Shown here: piece by piece, positions 24,035 to 32,403 of the stretch
Numbering within the stretch: position 1 is the stretch's first letter
Layout of the letters: the number at the start of each line of letters is the position of its first letter
Assembly (NCBI GenBank): GCA_902800945.1
Contig: CADCFX010000006.1
Location: 1 to 46,118 of the forward strand
Reading direction: 5' to 3'
Source: an uncultured Erysipelotrichaceae bacterium
Lineage (GTDB): Bacteria > Bacillota_I > Bacilli_A > RF39 > UBA660
Length of the DNA stretch: 46,118 nucleotides
Notes under the pieces: model-generated
The model's database searches: none
The model's input: only the letters and a program-made list of their open reading frames with translations
Told to the model about the DNA's origin: nothing
Program-made: the position numbers and the translations under genes

Positions 24035-25141
24035 ATGTCTTTAAAAGCAGGTATAGTAGGATTACCAAATGTTGGGAAATCAACACTATTTAATGCAATA
24101 ACAAAAATGAATATATTGGCAGCAAATTATCCTTTTGCTACAATTGAACCTAATGTGGGTGTAGTAACAGTACCAGATGAAAGATTGGTATTTCTAAACG
24201 AAATGTATAAGCCAAAGAAACTAGTACCAACCACCTTTGAGTTTACGGATATTGCCGGTTTAGTAAAAGGAGCATCTAAAGGCGAAGGATTGGGTAATAA
24301 GTTTTTATCACATATTAGGGAAGTGGATGCAATCGTAGAAGTTGTCAGGTGTTTTGAAAACGGAAACATTACTCATGTAGAAGGGAAAATAGATCCAATT
24401 AGAGATATAGAAATAATAAACACAGAGTTGATTTTGGCAGACTTAGAAATTGTAGAAAACCGCATTAACAAAATTGAAAAGAAGGCTCAAACAACAAAAG
24501 ATAAACAAACTATTGCTGAACTAGCGGTGCTAAAAAAATGTCAAGATTCACTAAACAAAGAACAAGCTTTACGTAATATAGAATGGAATAAAGACGAATT
24601 AGAAATACTATCACCTTTTAATTTTATTACTTTAAAAAAGATTATTTACGCAGCTAACGTTAATGAAGATGATATAGCCAGTGGTAATAATACATTTACC
24701 AAACAAGTTGAAGAATACGCCAATAAAGAGGGATCAAAGGTAATAATAATGTGTGCGAAACTCGAAGAAGAATTATCTGGACTAGATGATGAAGATAAAA
24801 AGGCATTTATGTCCGAACTAGGAATAGATTCTTCTGGATTAGAAAAGTTAATCAAAGCAACTTATGACCTTCTAGGTTTAAAAACGTTCTTTACGTCGGG
24901 AGAAGACGAATGTAGAGCTTGGACCTTCAAAGACGGAATGAAAGCGCCAGAATGTGCAGGTATTATACACACCGACTTCCAAAAGGGCTTTATAAAAGCA
25001 GAAGTAACGTCTTATAATGATTTAAAAGCTTTAGGAAGTGAAAAGGCTGTACAAGAAGCCGGCAAACTGCGTTTAGAAGGAAAAGAGTATTTAATGCAAG
25101 ATGGTGATATCTGCTTCTTCAGATTTAACGTAACTAAATAA
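24035..25141 (+). CDS. ychF: Redox-linked GTPase/ATPase YchF
   Basis: YchF is an Obg-family, ribosome-associated nucleotidase that prefers ATP. The 368-residue protein has G1 GLPNVGKST (9-17), the G2 region YPFATIEPNVG, G3 DIAGLVKGASKGEGLGN (about 71-87), the NxxE segment AANVNED in place of NKxD (which explains ATP preference), and a C-terminal TGS domain ending QDGDICFFRFNV. Length and layout are normal. It lies between a palindromic terminator and another terminator and is thus a single-gene transcript. Confidence 0.97.
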   Translation: MSLKAGIVGLPNVGKSTLFNAITKMNILAANYPFATIEPNVGVVTVPDERLVFLNEMYKPKKLVPTTFEFTDIAGLVKGASKGEGLGNKFLSHIREVDAIVEVVRCFENGNITHVEGKIDPIRDIEIINTELILADLEIVENRINKIEKKAQTTKDKQTIAELAVLKKCQDSLNKEQALRNIEWNKDELEILSPFNFITLKKIIYAANVNEDDIASGNNTFTKQVEEYANKEGSKVIIMCAKLEEELSGLDDEDKKAFMSELGIDSSGLEKLIKATYDLLGLKTFFTSGEDECRAWTFKDGMKAPECAGIIHTDFQKGFIKAEVTSYNDLKALGSEKAVQEAGKLRLEGKEYLMQDGDICFFRFNVTK

Positions 25142-25183
25142 TAACAAGACTCATATCATATTGATTATTTAATTATAACTAAG

Positions 25184-25207
25184 AAGACTGCAAAAGCAGT
25201 CTTTTTT
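25184..25207 (+). terminator. Terminator of ychF
   Basis: AAGACTGC / GCAGTCTT stem with an AAAA loop, then T's. Confidence 0.9.
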
Positions 25208-25234
25208 AGAGAAGTAAAATTAATACTATTATAG

Positions 25235-25263
25235 TTTACAAACGTTCTTATGAATGTTATAAT
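25235..25263 (+). promoter_or_regulatory. Promoter of the rpsF-ssb-rpsR operon
   Basis: TTTACA, 17 bases, TATAAT. The start point would be near 25270, leaving a leader of about 65 bases. Confidence 0.85.
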
Positions 25264-25270
25264 ACAAAAC

Positions 25271-25335
25271 GAGTAAGAAATTTACTCCTTGCTTTATTGT
25301 GTATAAAGCCGAAAAGACCATAAGGAGGTGTAGAA
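25271..25335 (+). promoter_or_regulatory. rpsF leader, candidate S6:S18-binding RNA
   Basis: Two hairpins precede the ribosome site: GAGTAA / TTACTC (25271-25287) and GCTTTAT / ATAAAGC (25291-25309). The second is followed at once by CCG and GACC. In many bacteria an rpsF leader with a conserved CCG binds the S6:S18 complex and represses the operon; the placement fits, but I cannot confirm the fold. AAGGAGGTG (25322-25330) is the ribosome site. Confidence 0.45.
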
Positions 25336-25626
25336 ATGAATAAATATGAAGTAATGTTCATTGTTAAAGCTACAATTGACAAAGAAGAAATTAGTAAAAC
25401 TGCTGCGAATATGCAAAAGATAGTTACTGATGGTAAAGCCAAGGTAGTTGAATTTAAGGAATTGGGCGAAAAGAAATTTGCTTATCCTATTAAAAAAGAG
25501 ACTAATGGTTATTATTTCTTAATGCATATTGAAGCTGATAAAGAAGTTGAAGCAGAATTAAATCGTAAAGCTTCTTTAGATGAAAATGTTTTAAGACATT
25601 TAGTTATTAAATTAGATGAGGAGTAA
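25336..25626 (+). CDS. rpsF: 30S ribosomal protein S6
   Basis: S6 binds S18 in the platform of the small subunit. The 96-residue protein begins MNKYEVMFIVKATIDKEE and has the LGEKKFAYPIKKETNGYY segment typical of S6, with the C-terminal ENVLRHLVIKL. It is the first gene of the conserved rpsF-ssb-rpsR operon, with a strong promoter and a structured leader. Confidence 0.97.
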   Translation: MNKYEVMFIVKATIDKEEISKTAANMQKIVTDGKAKVVEFKELGEKKFAYPIKKETNGYYFLMHIEADKEVEAELNRKASLDENVLRHLVIKLDEE

Positions 25627-25631
25627 GATTT

Positions 25632-26102
25632 ATGAATAGAGTAGAATTAGTTGGAAGATTAACCAGAGATCCTGAATTACGTACAGTATCTAGTGGTATA
25701 AGCGTTGCTACTTTTACAATCGCTGTAAATAGACCTTTTACCCCACAAAATGGTGATAGAGAAGCGGATTTTATTAATTGCCGTGTATGGCGTAATCAAG
25801 CTGACAATTTAGCCAAATTTTGCCATAAGGGTGATCAAATAGGTGTAGAAGGTAGTATTAGAACCAGTAGCTATGATGCACAAGATGGAACTAAAAGATA
25901 TGTTACAGAAGTTCAAGCGGATCGTATAGAGTTTTTAACTCCTAAAGGAGGGAACTCAAATTTCCAAAATTCTCATGATGACTCATCAAATAATTATGCA
26001 GGTAACTCATCAGCAGATATAGCTACAACTGATATTAGCGAAGATCCTTTTAAAGATTTTGGTGACGAAGTAGCTTTAAGTGATGATGATTTGCCATTCT
26101 AA
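25632..26102 (+). CDS. ssb: Single-stranded DNA-binding protein
   Basis: SSB coats single-stranded DNA in replication and repair. The 156-residue protein has the OB-fold ([17 protein letters not shown] to about 105, with [17 protein letters not shown]), then a flexible Ser/Asn-rich linker. The acidic tip DDDLPF recruits partner proteins. It sits five bases after rpsF. Confidence 0.97.
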   Translation: MNRVELVGRLTRDPELRTVSSGISVATFTIAVNRPFTPQNGDREADFINCRVWRNQADNLAKFCHKGDQIGVEGSIRTSSYDAQDGTKRYVTEVQADRIEFLTPKGGNSNFQNSHDDSSNNYAGNSSADIATTDISEDPFKDFGDEVALSDDDLPF

Positions 26103-26116
26103 AAAGGAGGATTACA

Positions 26117-26332
26117 ATGGCTGAATTTTATCGTAAAAAGAAAAAGATTTGTCAAATGTGTGCTGGAAAAAGCGTTGATTATAAAGATGTTATGATAGTT
26201 TCTAAATATATTAATGAAAAAGGAAAGATAATGCCTCGTCGTATGACAGGAGCATGTGCAAAACATCAAAGACACATTGCTAATCAAATCAAATTAGCTA
26301 GATATATGGCTTTATTACCATATGTAAAATAA
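26117..26332 (+). CDS. rpsR: 30S ribosomal protein S18
   Basis: The 71-residue protein has the S18 core: Cys-containing KKICQMC near the start, YKDV, then [36 protein letters not shown] precedes the ATG by eight or so bases. CQMC plus C47 resemble the zinc-binding form of S18. It is the last gene of the operon and faces murC across a shared terminator. Confidence 0.97.
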   Translation: MAEFYRKKKKICQMCAGKSVDYKDVMIVSKYINEKGKIMPRRMTGACAKHQRHIANQIKLARYMALLPYVK

Positions 26333-26333
26333 A

Positions 26334-26358
26334 AAATACTCTTTCGAGTATTTTTTTT
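26334..26358 (+). terminator. Bidirectional terminator between rpsR and murC
   Basis: AAATACTC / GAGTATTT stem with TTTC loop. T's follow on the plus strand and A's precede it, so it can also end the minus-strand mur operon. Confidence 0.85.
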
Positions 26359-26370
26359 GTTTTATAATAA

Positions 26371-27741
26371 CTATTGTAACAATAAACTAGCAATCTTAGT
26401 TGCGTTTCCCGCTCCAATAGTAATAACTATATCTCCTTCTTTAACATGACCTTTTATATAACTAGCTATTTCATTATAATCCGAAATATGAATAGCTTTT
26501 TTATTTAATTTCTCTAACTCTTTTATTAAGCCCTCCTCGTGTATATTAAATATATTAGTCTCTCTAGCCGGATAAATATCCATAACAATTATATTATCAA
26601 AGTCCTTTAAACTATTAGCAAACTCCTCAAGGTGATCTTTAAGTCTACTAAATGTATGAGCTTCAAAAACAGCCCAAGAGCTATTGTATTTCATATGTTT
26701 AATGCCCTCAAAAGTAGCCTTAATCTCGGTAGGATGATGCCCATAATCATCATATATCCTTGCCCCATTTATCATTCCTTTATATTCCAATCTTCTTTCG
26801 GCACCAGTAAACTTTAGTATTGCTCTTTTTACGGTATCTATTCCTATTTCATATGCATCACACATTGCAACACAACAAAGACAGTTGAATATATTATGTA
26901 CACCTCTAATTCTCAGAGTTAGGTGATCTACTAATCTACCTTTATGATATACATCAAAAGAAGGATACCCCTCTTCATCATACGTAACATTTTTATAATA
27001 CCAATCAGCATCATCACCCTTACCAACAGTAATAACACTAGCTTTAGTATGATTTCTTAATTCATAACACCTTTTATCGTCTCTGTTAATAACTAAAAAA
27101 CCATCATTTGGTAAAAGATTAACATACTTTTCAAAACTTTCTTCTACACCGCCAATATTTTTAAAGAAATCCAAATGATCATCATCTACATTCAAAACGA
27201 TAGCACTTTTTTGTTTAAAACTATGATAACTATTATGATATTCACATGCTTCGATAATAAAATAATCGCTATTACCAACCCGGTAATTCCCATTAATAGC
27301 ATTAAGAGTTGCTCCAACCTGAATAGACGGATCAAGCCCAGCTTCAATAAATGATAATGCTAGCATGCTAGTTGTACTAGTTTTGCCATGAGTTCCAGCC
27401 ACGCCAATAGTATCCTTAAATAACTTGGTTAATTCTCCTAAAAATTCTCCTCTTTCTACACATTTAATTCCCAGTTTTCGAGCTTTAACCATTTCGGGAT
27501 TATCTTCCTTAACAGCAGCAGTATAAACTATTAAATCGATATCCTTAGTAATATTATCTTCGACTTGTCCTATATTTACTTTTATCCCCTGTTTTTCCAC
27601 CCAATCGGTTTGCTTGGATTTAACATTATTAGAACCCCAAACATTATAATTCCATCTCTTCAAGATTAAAGCTATACCACTCATGCTTATGCCGCCAATA
27701 CCGACAAAATATATATTTTTATAATCTTTAATATCTACCAT
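26371..27741 (-). CDS. murC: UDP-N-acetylmuramate--L-alanine ligase
   Basis: MurC adds L-alanine to UDP-MurNAc, the first amino acid of the peptidoglycan stem. The 456-residue protein has the N-terminal YFVGIGGISMSGIA, the ATP loop GVAGTHGKTSTTSM (113-126), YEAHT/FEAHTFSR near the C-terminal domain and DDYGHHPTEI. It is the last gene of the minus-strand murL-murD-murC operon, one base after murD. Confidence 0.97.
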   Translation of the reverse strand: MVDIKDYKNIYFVGIGGISMSGIALILKRWNYNVWGSNNVKSKQTDWVEKQGIKVNIGQVEDNITKDIDLIVYTAAVKEDNPEMVKARKLGIKCVERGEFLGELTKLFKDTIGVAGTHGKTSTTSMLALSFIEAGLDPSIQVGATLNAINGNYRVGNSDYFIIEACEYHNSYHSFKQKSAIVLNVDDDHLDFFKNIGGVEESFEKYVNLLPNDGFLVINRDDKRCYELRNHTKASVITVGKGDDADWYYKNVTYDEEGYPSFDVYHKGRLVDHLTLRIRGVHNIFNCLCCVAMCDAYEIGIDTVKRAILKFTGAERRLEYKGMINGARIYDDYGHHPTEIKATFEGIKHMKYNSSWAVFEAHTFSRLKDHLEEFANSLKDFDNIIVMDIYPARETNIFNIHEEGLIKELEKLNKKAIHISDYNEIASYIKGHVKEGDIVITIGAGNATKIASLLLQ

Positions 27742-27742
27742 A

Positions 27743-29071
27743 TTAACCCTTCTTTACTAATTCTTTAAATAAATCTCCCTTTTCTTCAAAATTCTTAAAA
27801 GCATTATAACTAGGAGCAGCTGGAGATAATACACAAATCTTTTTTGTAACTTTTTTAGCCGTTATAACAGCCTCTTCTAAAGTACTAACTTTAAACACCT
27901 TTTTATTTACTAACTCTTTAGCAATTTTATATCCTGTATCAGGCATTGCTATAATATTATCTATTTTTGAATTATTTAAATAATCAATCAGAATACTATA
28001 ATCTATACCTCTATCTAATCCTCCAAATATTAAAGTGTCAACTTCTTTCAACGCTTCTATACAATTAATAGTAGCTTCAGGAATAGTAGCAATTGTATCA
28101 TCATAATATTTAACTCCATTATAAGTTCCAAAGTATTCCATTCTGTGCTTTAGAGGTTTAAAAGTCTCAATACTCTTCCTTGCTTTTTCTAAATCTAAAC
28201 CTAATAAAATACATACCCTTAAAACAAATAGAATATTTTTGAAATTATGTTCTCCGATAATCTCTCTTTTACTGCTTTTATCATAAATAATCCTGTTTTC
28301 AAAAATAACTCTATTATCATCTATTTTGAAATCTTTATATATATCTAACTTATTACTATGAAAAGGATTTTTACTTATCTCATTGTTAACATTAACTAAT
28401 TCACTATCATAAAGCATATAATCGCTACTGGTTTGATATCTAAACATATTCAATTTAGAATGCCAATAATCTTCTAGATTAATATGATATATTAAATGAT
28501 CTTCAAATAGATTTAATACTAACCCGATATGAGGGGAATAATGAATCATTTCCAATTGATAACTAGAACATTCAATAACTAGTATGGTATCTTCCTTTAT
28601 ATCTTCAATATAATCCAAAATAGGATTACCTACATTTCCTAATAATAAACAATCTATATCCTGATCTTTTATAATTTTATATAACAAAGATGAAGTAGTA
28701 CTTTTTCCTTTTGTCCCAGTAATACCAATAATATTATTTCTATCTATCTCTAGTAATAATTCTAATTGTGAAGTAATCTTATCTTTAACTATTTTAACTA
28801 ATTCATTAGGAATTTTTACTCCTGGCGATTTTATAATCATATCATAGTCATTTATACTATCTAGATAGTTTTCTCCAGTAATAACAATAACATTTTTGTC
28901 TTCTTTCAAATAATCGTTTTGTTCTAATAGCTTATCATTTTTATCAATAATAGCTATTTTTTTGTTGGGTAAATACCTTCTGATAAAATTATAACTTGAC
29001 TTTCCTTCTTTACCAAATCCTATAATTGCTATAGATTTATCTATTATATTAGCCACTATTTTTTTATACAT
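27743..29071 (-). CDS. murD: MurD-family ligase, possibly MurD2 (L-glutamate-adding)
   Basis: MurD ligases add glutamate to UDP-MurNAc-L-Ala. The 442-residue protein has the N-terminal IIGFGKEGKS, KSPGVKIP, the ATP loop GITGTKGKSTT (115-125; most MurD have TNGK here), LVIECSSYQLE, the HLIYH segment, HRMEYFG, and the C-terminal DRGIDYS and LSPAAPSYNAF. The usual substrate is D-glutamate. Here the gene overlaps murL by eight bases; in Xanthomonas oryzae a MurD2/MurL pair adds L-glutamate and then epimerises it. This MurD could therefore be the L-Glu type. The sequence alone does not settle that. Confidence 0.9.
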   Translation of the reverse strand: MYKKIVANIIDKSIAIIGFGKEGKSSYNFIRRYLPNKKIAIIDKNDKLLEQNDYLKEDKNVIVITGENYLDSINDYDMIIKSPGVKIPNELVKIVKDKITSQLELLLEIDRNNIIGITGTKGKSTTSSLLYKIIKDQDIDCLLLGNVGNPILDYIEDIKEDTILVIECSSYQLEMIHYSPHIGLVLNLFEDHLIYHINLEDYWHSKLNMFRYQTSSDYMLYDSELVNVNNEISKNPFHSNKLDIYKDFKIDDNRVIFENRIIYDKSSKREIIGEHNFKNILFVLRVCILLGLDLEKARKSIETFKPLKHRMEYFGTYNGVKYYDDTIATIPEATINCIEALKEVDTLIFGGLDRGIDYSILIDYLNNSKIDNIIAMPDTGYKIAKELVNKKVFKVSTLEEAVITAKKVTKKICVLSPAAPSYNAFKNFEEKGDLFKELVKKG

Positions 29072-30389
29072 ATTTATTAATCTCCTCTTTAACGCGTATT
29101 ACAAATTCATCAGGAACATTATGTGCATCATTCCACCTTGATTCTAATCTGTTACTAGTATCTTCTAATTTATAGTTATCTTTATAGTATTGAAGAAGAA
29201 AAGGCAAGTCATCTAATTCTTCAATTAATCTACTTGCAGCATATCTTACTTCGCTATAAGTGCCAACACACTCGAATGGCTTATTAGTGCTATACCCAAT
29301 TAATTCGATGAAAGTATTCAACAAATCTTTTCTTTCAAATAAATCTTCTCCAAATATATCTACCAATTTTTCTTTATATAAGAACGGCGCTAATATAGTA
29401 AAGACAAACAAACATTTAGGACAGTTACAGCACCATTCCCATGGTTCTTTTTTACTTCCTACATTACAACTCTTAAAAGTCTTATGGTACTTGTCATAAT
29501 GAGAAAACAACATTGCTATTTGGTACTCACTCAATGGCCTTAATAAGCTAAAATAATGAATGTCTATTCTAAAATACCTATCTGCATAGTTATTAAAGTC
29601 TCTTTCATATTCAAAGGTCTTAGAATACTGATGATTTATCTTTGTTCCGATTATATTGCTTTCATTAGAACTATTTTCGTTACTTAAAGCAATATATTTT
29701 TTATTATGAATATAAGCGCACAGATAAGAAATAAATGATACACACGCACTAAAGGGCGTATGTCCATTAATAAAACCCTGTTTATTAAGATCCAACATAT
29801 TTTTATCCAAAACCCTTTTAACAGTAATAGGCTGTTCATAACCTCCAATTTGTGCGCACTTTCTAGTAATCTCTTTCGGATTGATTATAAAAGCATTGTT
29901 ATCTAAACCTCTTAGTATTTCTAAAGAAACAACACTATCTTTACCACCACCAATAGGTATTATATTACCATGCCCTTTATAATCAGGATATATAATTTCT
30001 TCTTTTTTACATTCACATGTTATATTCATAAAATCATCTAAACTAACGCTAATACCATTAGTATAGAATAATTCTCCCAACCCATAGTAATACGTCTTTT
30101 TAAAGAAAGATATTTGTTTTTCATCAATATATCCAGCTTTAATTATTACATTCTTACTACAAGTACATTTCCAATAACTAATTAGCTCAATTAGTCCTAT
30201 ATGAAAGACTAAATACCTACTAAAACTATCTATTTTAAATTTATCTACTTCTATATAGGGATGATATTCAGTTAAACCTGGTACTATATAATTAAAAGTA
30301 AGTCGGTATTTCTCACCAATATCATCTATACTAAAGCTATCAAAAATGAAAACATTATATTTATTACTTAATTCCAAATATTTATCCAT
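29064..30389 (-). CDS. murL: MurL-like UDP-MurNAc-L-Ala-L-Glu epimerase
   Basis: MurL converts the terminal L-Glu of UDP-MurNAc-L-Ala-L-Glu to D-Glu using ATP, replacing glutamate racemase (MurI). The 441-residue protein matches what I know of the family: an N-terminal domain with a conserved EYHPY region and CxC (75-77), a PP-loop-like PIGGGKDSVVS (145-155), NGHTPFSA (208-215), SNENSSNESN (236-245), a cysteine group WCCNCPKC (319-326) that may bind metal, and EVRYAASRLIEE (380-391). It leads the operon and overlaps murD by eight bases, which strongly supports a role in the D-glutamate step. Identification is by recalled motifs and context, so a related ATP-pyrophosphatase of other function remains possible. 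Confidence 0.75.
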   Translation of the reverse strand: MDKYLELSNKYNVFIFDSFSIDDIGEKYRLTFNYIVPGLTEYHPYIEVDKFKIDSFSRYLVFHIGLIELISYWKCTCSKNVIIKAGYIDEKQISFFKKTYYYGLGELFYTNGISVSLDDFMNITCECKKEEIIYPDYKGHGNIIPIGGGKDSVVSLEILRGLDNNAFIINPKEITRKCAQIGGYEQPITVKRVLDKNMLDLNKQGFINGHTPFSACVSFISYLCAYIHNKKYIALSNENSSNESNIIGTKINHQYSKTFEYERDFNNYADRYFRIDIHYFSLLRPLSEYQIAMLFSHYDKYHKTFKSCNVGSKKEPWEWCCNCPKCLFVFTILAPFLYKEKLVDIFGEDLFERKDLLNTFIELIGYSTNKPFECVGTYSEVRYAASRLIEELDDLPFLLQYYKDNYKLEDTSNRLESRWNDAHNVPDEFVIRVKEEINKYV

Positions 30390-30412
30390 AAAATCACTCT
30401 TATCTAATAATA

Positions 30413-30421
30413 ATTATAGCA
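30413..30421 (-). promoter_or_regulatory. Extended -10 promoter of the mur operon
   Basis: Minus strand TGCTATAAT, about 24 bases before the murL ATG at 30389. No good -35 is present, as is usual for TGn promoters. Confidence 0.55.
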
Positions 30422-30553
30422 TAATACCCTTGCCAAAGAGTTATAGTTTACTATGTACTTAACAGTATTATGTACTTTTTAGAATAAAATGATTGTGATA
30501 AAATAATAATAGAAATACTAGAAGAATATTTAAATAGCAATAACACATAAATA

Positions 30554-30562
30554 TGATATAAT
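30554..30562 (+). promoter_or_regulatory. Extended -10 promoter of rplI-dnaB
   Basis: TGATATAAT, 32 bases ahead of the rplI ATG. The 204-base divergent gap 30390-30593 holds this and the mur promoter, and nothing else I can support. Confidence 0.5.
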
Positions 30563-30593
30563 AAGTAAACAGCGAAAAAAGGAGTGATTATTG

Positions 30594-31034
30594 ATGAAAG
30601 TAATACTACTACAAGATGTAAAAAAGCAAGGAAAAAAAGATCAAATCATAGACGTTAGCGATGGATACGCTAACAACTATCTAATAAAAAATGGTCTTGC
30701 TATTCCAGCTACTCAATTATCAAAACAAAGATTGGCTAAAGAATTGGATATTAAACAAAAAGAAGAGGATGCTAATATTCAAAGATGCCAAGAACTGGCT
30801 GAAGCACTTAAAAACAAAGAAATAATAATAAAGGTAAAAACAGGAGAACAAGATAAGGTTTTTGGAACTGTCTCTTCTAAACAAATACATGAAGAACTAA
30901 AAAAAATGAATATAGATGTTGATAAAAAGAAAATACTATTAGATCATCCATTAGATTCTTTGGGAACTCATATAGTTACCATTGAGTTGCATAAAAAGGT
31001 AAAAGGGGAAATAAAAGTTACCTTAAAGAAATGA
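30594..31034 (+). CDS. rplI: 50S ribosomal protein L9
   Basis: L9 binds 23S rRNA at the base of the L1 stalk and affects frame maintenance. The 146-residue protein has the signature [30 protein letters not shown] region (residues 1-30) and a C-terminal domain with [20 protein letters not shown] (30579-30584) favours ATG 30594 over a TTG three bases earlier. It is followed by dnaB, as in Bacillus. Confidence 0.97.
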   Translation: MKVILLQDVKKQGKKDQIIDVSDGYANNYLIKNGLAIPATQLSKQRLAKELDIKQKEEDANIQRCQELAEALKNKEIIIKVKTGEQDKVFGTVSSKQIHEELKKMNIDVDKKKILLDHPLDSLGTHIVTIELHKKVKGEIKVTLKK

Positions 31035-31044
31035 GGTGGTATGA

Positions 31045-32403
31045 ATGCCTGCTAGAAAAATGCCACAAAACCTAGAAGCAGAAATGAGTGTTTTAGGTGC
31101 TGCTTTTTTAGATAAAAAAGCATTAACTAAAATATGCGAAGAAATATATCCTGACATGTTTTATAGCGATGCTAATAGAAAACTATTCGAAGCAATGAAA
31201 AGCTTATATGAACAAAAAATCCCGCTAGATTCTACAACTATATTAGATGAACTTGATAAAAAAAAGAATTTGAATTCGATTGGTGGGGTAGAGTATATTA
31301 GTGAAGTTATAGATTCTGTAGCAACAGCTGCCAATTTAGAATACTATATAAAAATAGTTAAAGAAAAAGCACTAGTAAGGAATCTAATTAATACAGCTAC
31401 AGAAATAATAACCGACGCCTACGAAGAAGAGGAAGGCGTTACTGAGCTGCTAGATAACTCTGAAAAGAGAATATTAAACATAGTTAGGGAAAGGCAAAGT
31501 AGTGATTTCATTCACATCCGAGACGCTATAGCTAAAGCTCAAGAAAACTTAGAAAAACTAGCTCAAAACAATTCGGATTTAACGGGAATACCTACTGGTT
31601 TCTACGATCTCGATAAAGCAACCGCCGGACTTCATGAAGGTGAAATGATAATTATTGCTGCTAGACCAGGTATGGGTAAAACCGCCTTTGCATTAAACGT
31701 AGCAACCTATGCGGCTCAGAATACCAAAAAAGCCGTTGCTATATTCAACCTTGAAATGCCGGCAGAGCAACTGGTAAACAGAATGCGTTCGGCAGTAGGA
31801 CAGGTCGATTCCTATAAAATACAAACAGGAAAACTAAACCACGAAGACTGGAAAAGAATTAACGAAGCCAATAGTCAACTTGCTGAAACTAATATTCAAA
31901 TAGTTGATGACGCTTCTATCACTGCTGCTGAAATCAAAGCAAAATGTCGAAGCCTAGCCAATTCCGAAGAAGGACTTGGGTTAGTAATAATCGACTATTT
32001 GCAGTTAGTAACTAGCGGAGGTAGAAGACCAGAATCTCGTCAACAAGAAGTATCTGACATTTCGAGATCACTAAAAACTATGGCGATGGAACTAAAAGTT
32101 CCCGTAATAGCTTTAGCTCAGTTATCTCGTAGTGCAGAAAAAAGAGAAAATAACCAACCTATGCTTGCTGATTTGCGTGAATCAGGGTCAATAGAGCAAG
32201 ATGCTGATTTAGTAATGTTTATCAATCGAAATGACTACTATAAAGCAAAAGAACAATTAGATAAAGAAAAAAATGTAGTTGCAGATATAATCATTGCCAA
32301 GCATCGTAAAGGATCAACAGGAAAATTCCAACTATTATTTGAATTAAATATGAGTAATTTCCGCAATTATCTTGCATCAAGCGAGGAGAATGAATATGAA
32401 TAA
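31045..32403 (+). CDS. dnaB: Replicative DNA helicase DnaB (DnaC in Bacillus)
   Basis: The hexameric 5'-3' helicase of the replication fork. The 452-residue protein begins PQNLEAEMSVLGA. The N-terminal domain (1-105) and linker precede the RecA-like domain with Walker A RPGMGKTA (206-213), FNLEMP, LVIIDYLQL, and DLRESGSIEQDADLV. It follows rplI by ten bases with GAGGTGGT as ribosome site, and overlaps the next gene by eight bases. No intein is present. Confidence 0.97.
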   Translation: MPARKMPQNLEAEMSVLGAAFLDKKALTKICEEIYPDMFYSDANRKLFEAMKSLYEQKIPLDSTTILDELDKKKNLNSIGGVEYISEVIDSVATAANLEYYIKIVKEKALVRNLINTATEIITDAYEEEEGVTELLDNSEKRILNIVRERQSSDFIHIRDAIAKAQENLEKLAQNNSDLTGIPTGFYDLDKATAGLHEGEMIIIAARPGMGKTAFALNVATYAAQNTKKAVAIFNLEMPAEQLVNRMRSAVGQVDSYKIQTGKLNHEDWKRINEANSQLAETNIQIVDDASITAAEIKAKCRSLANSEEGLGLVIIDYLQLVTSGGRRPESRQQEVSDISRSLKTMAMELKVPVIALAQLSRSAEKRENNQPMLADLRESGSIEQDADLVMFINRNDYYKAKEQLDKEKNVVADIIIAKHRKGSTGKFQLLFELNMSNFRNYLASSEENEYE

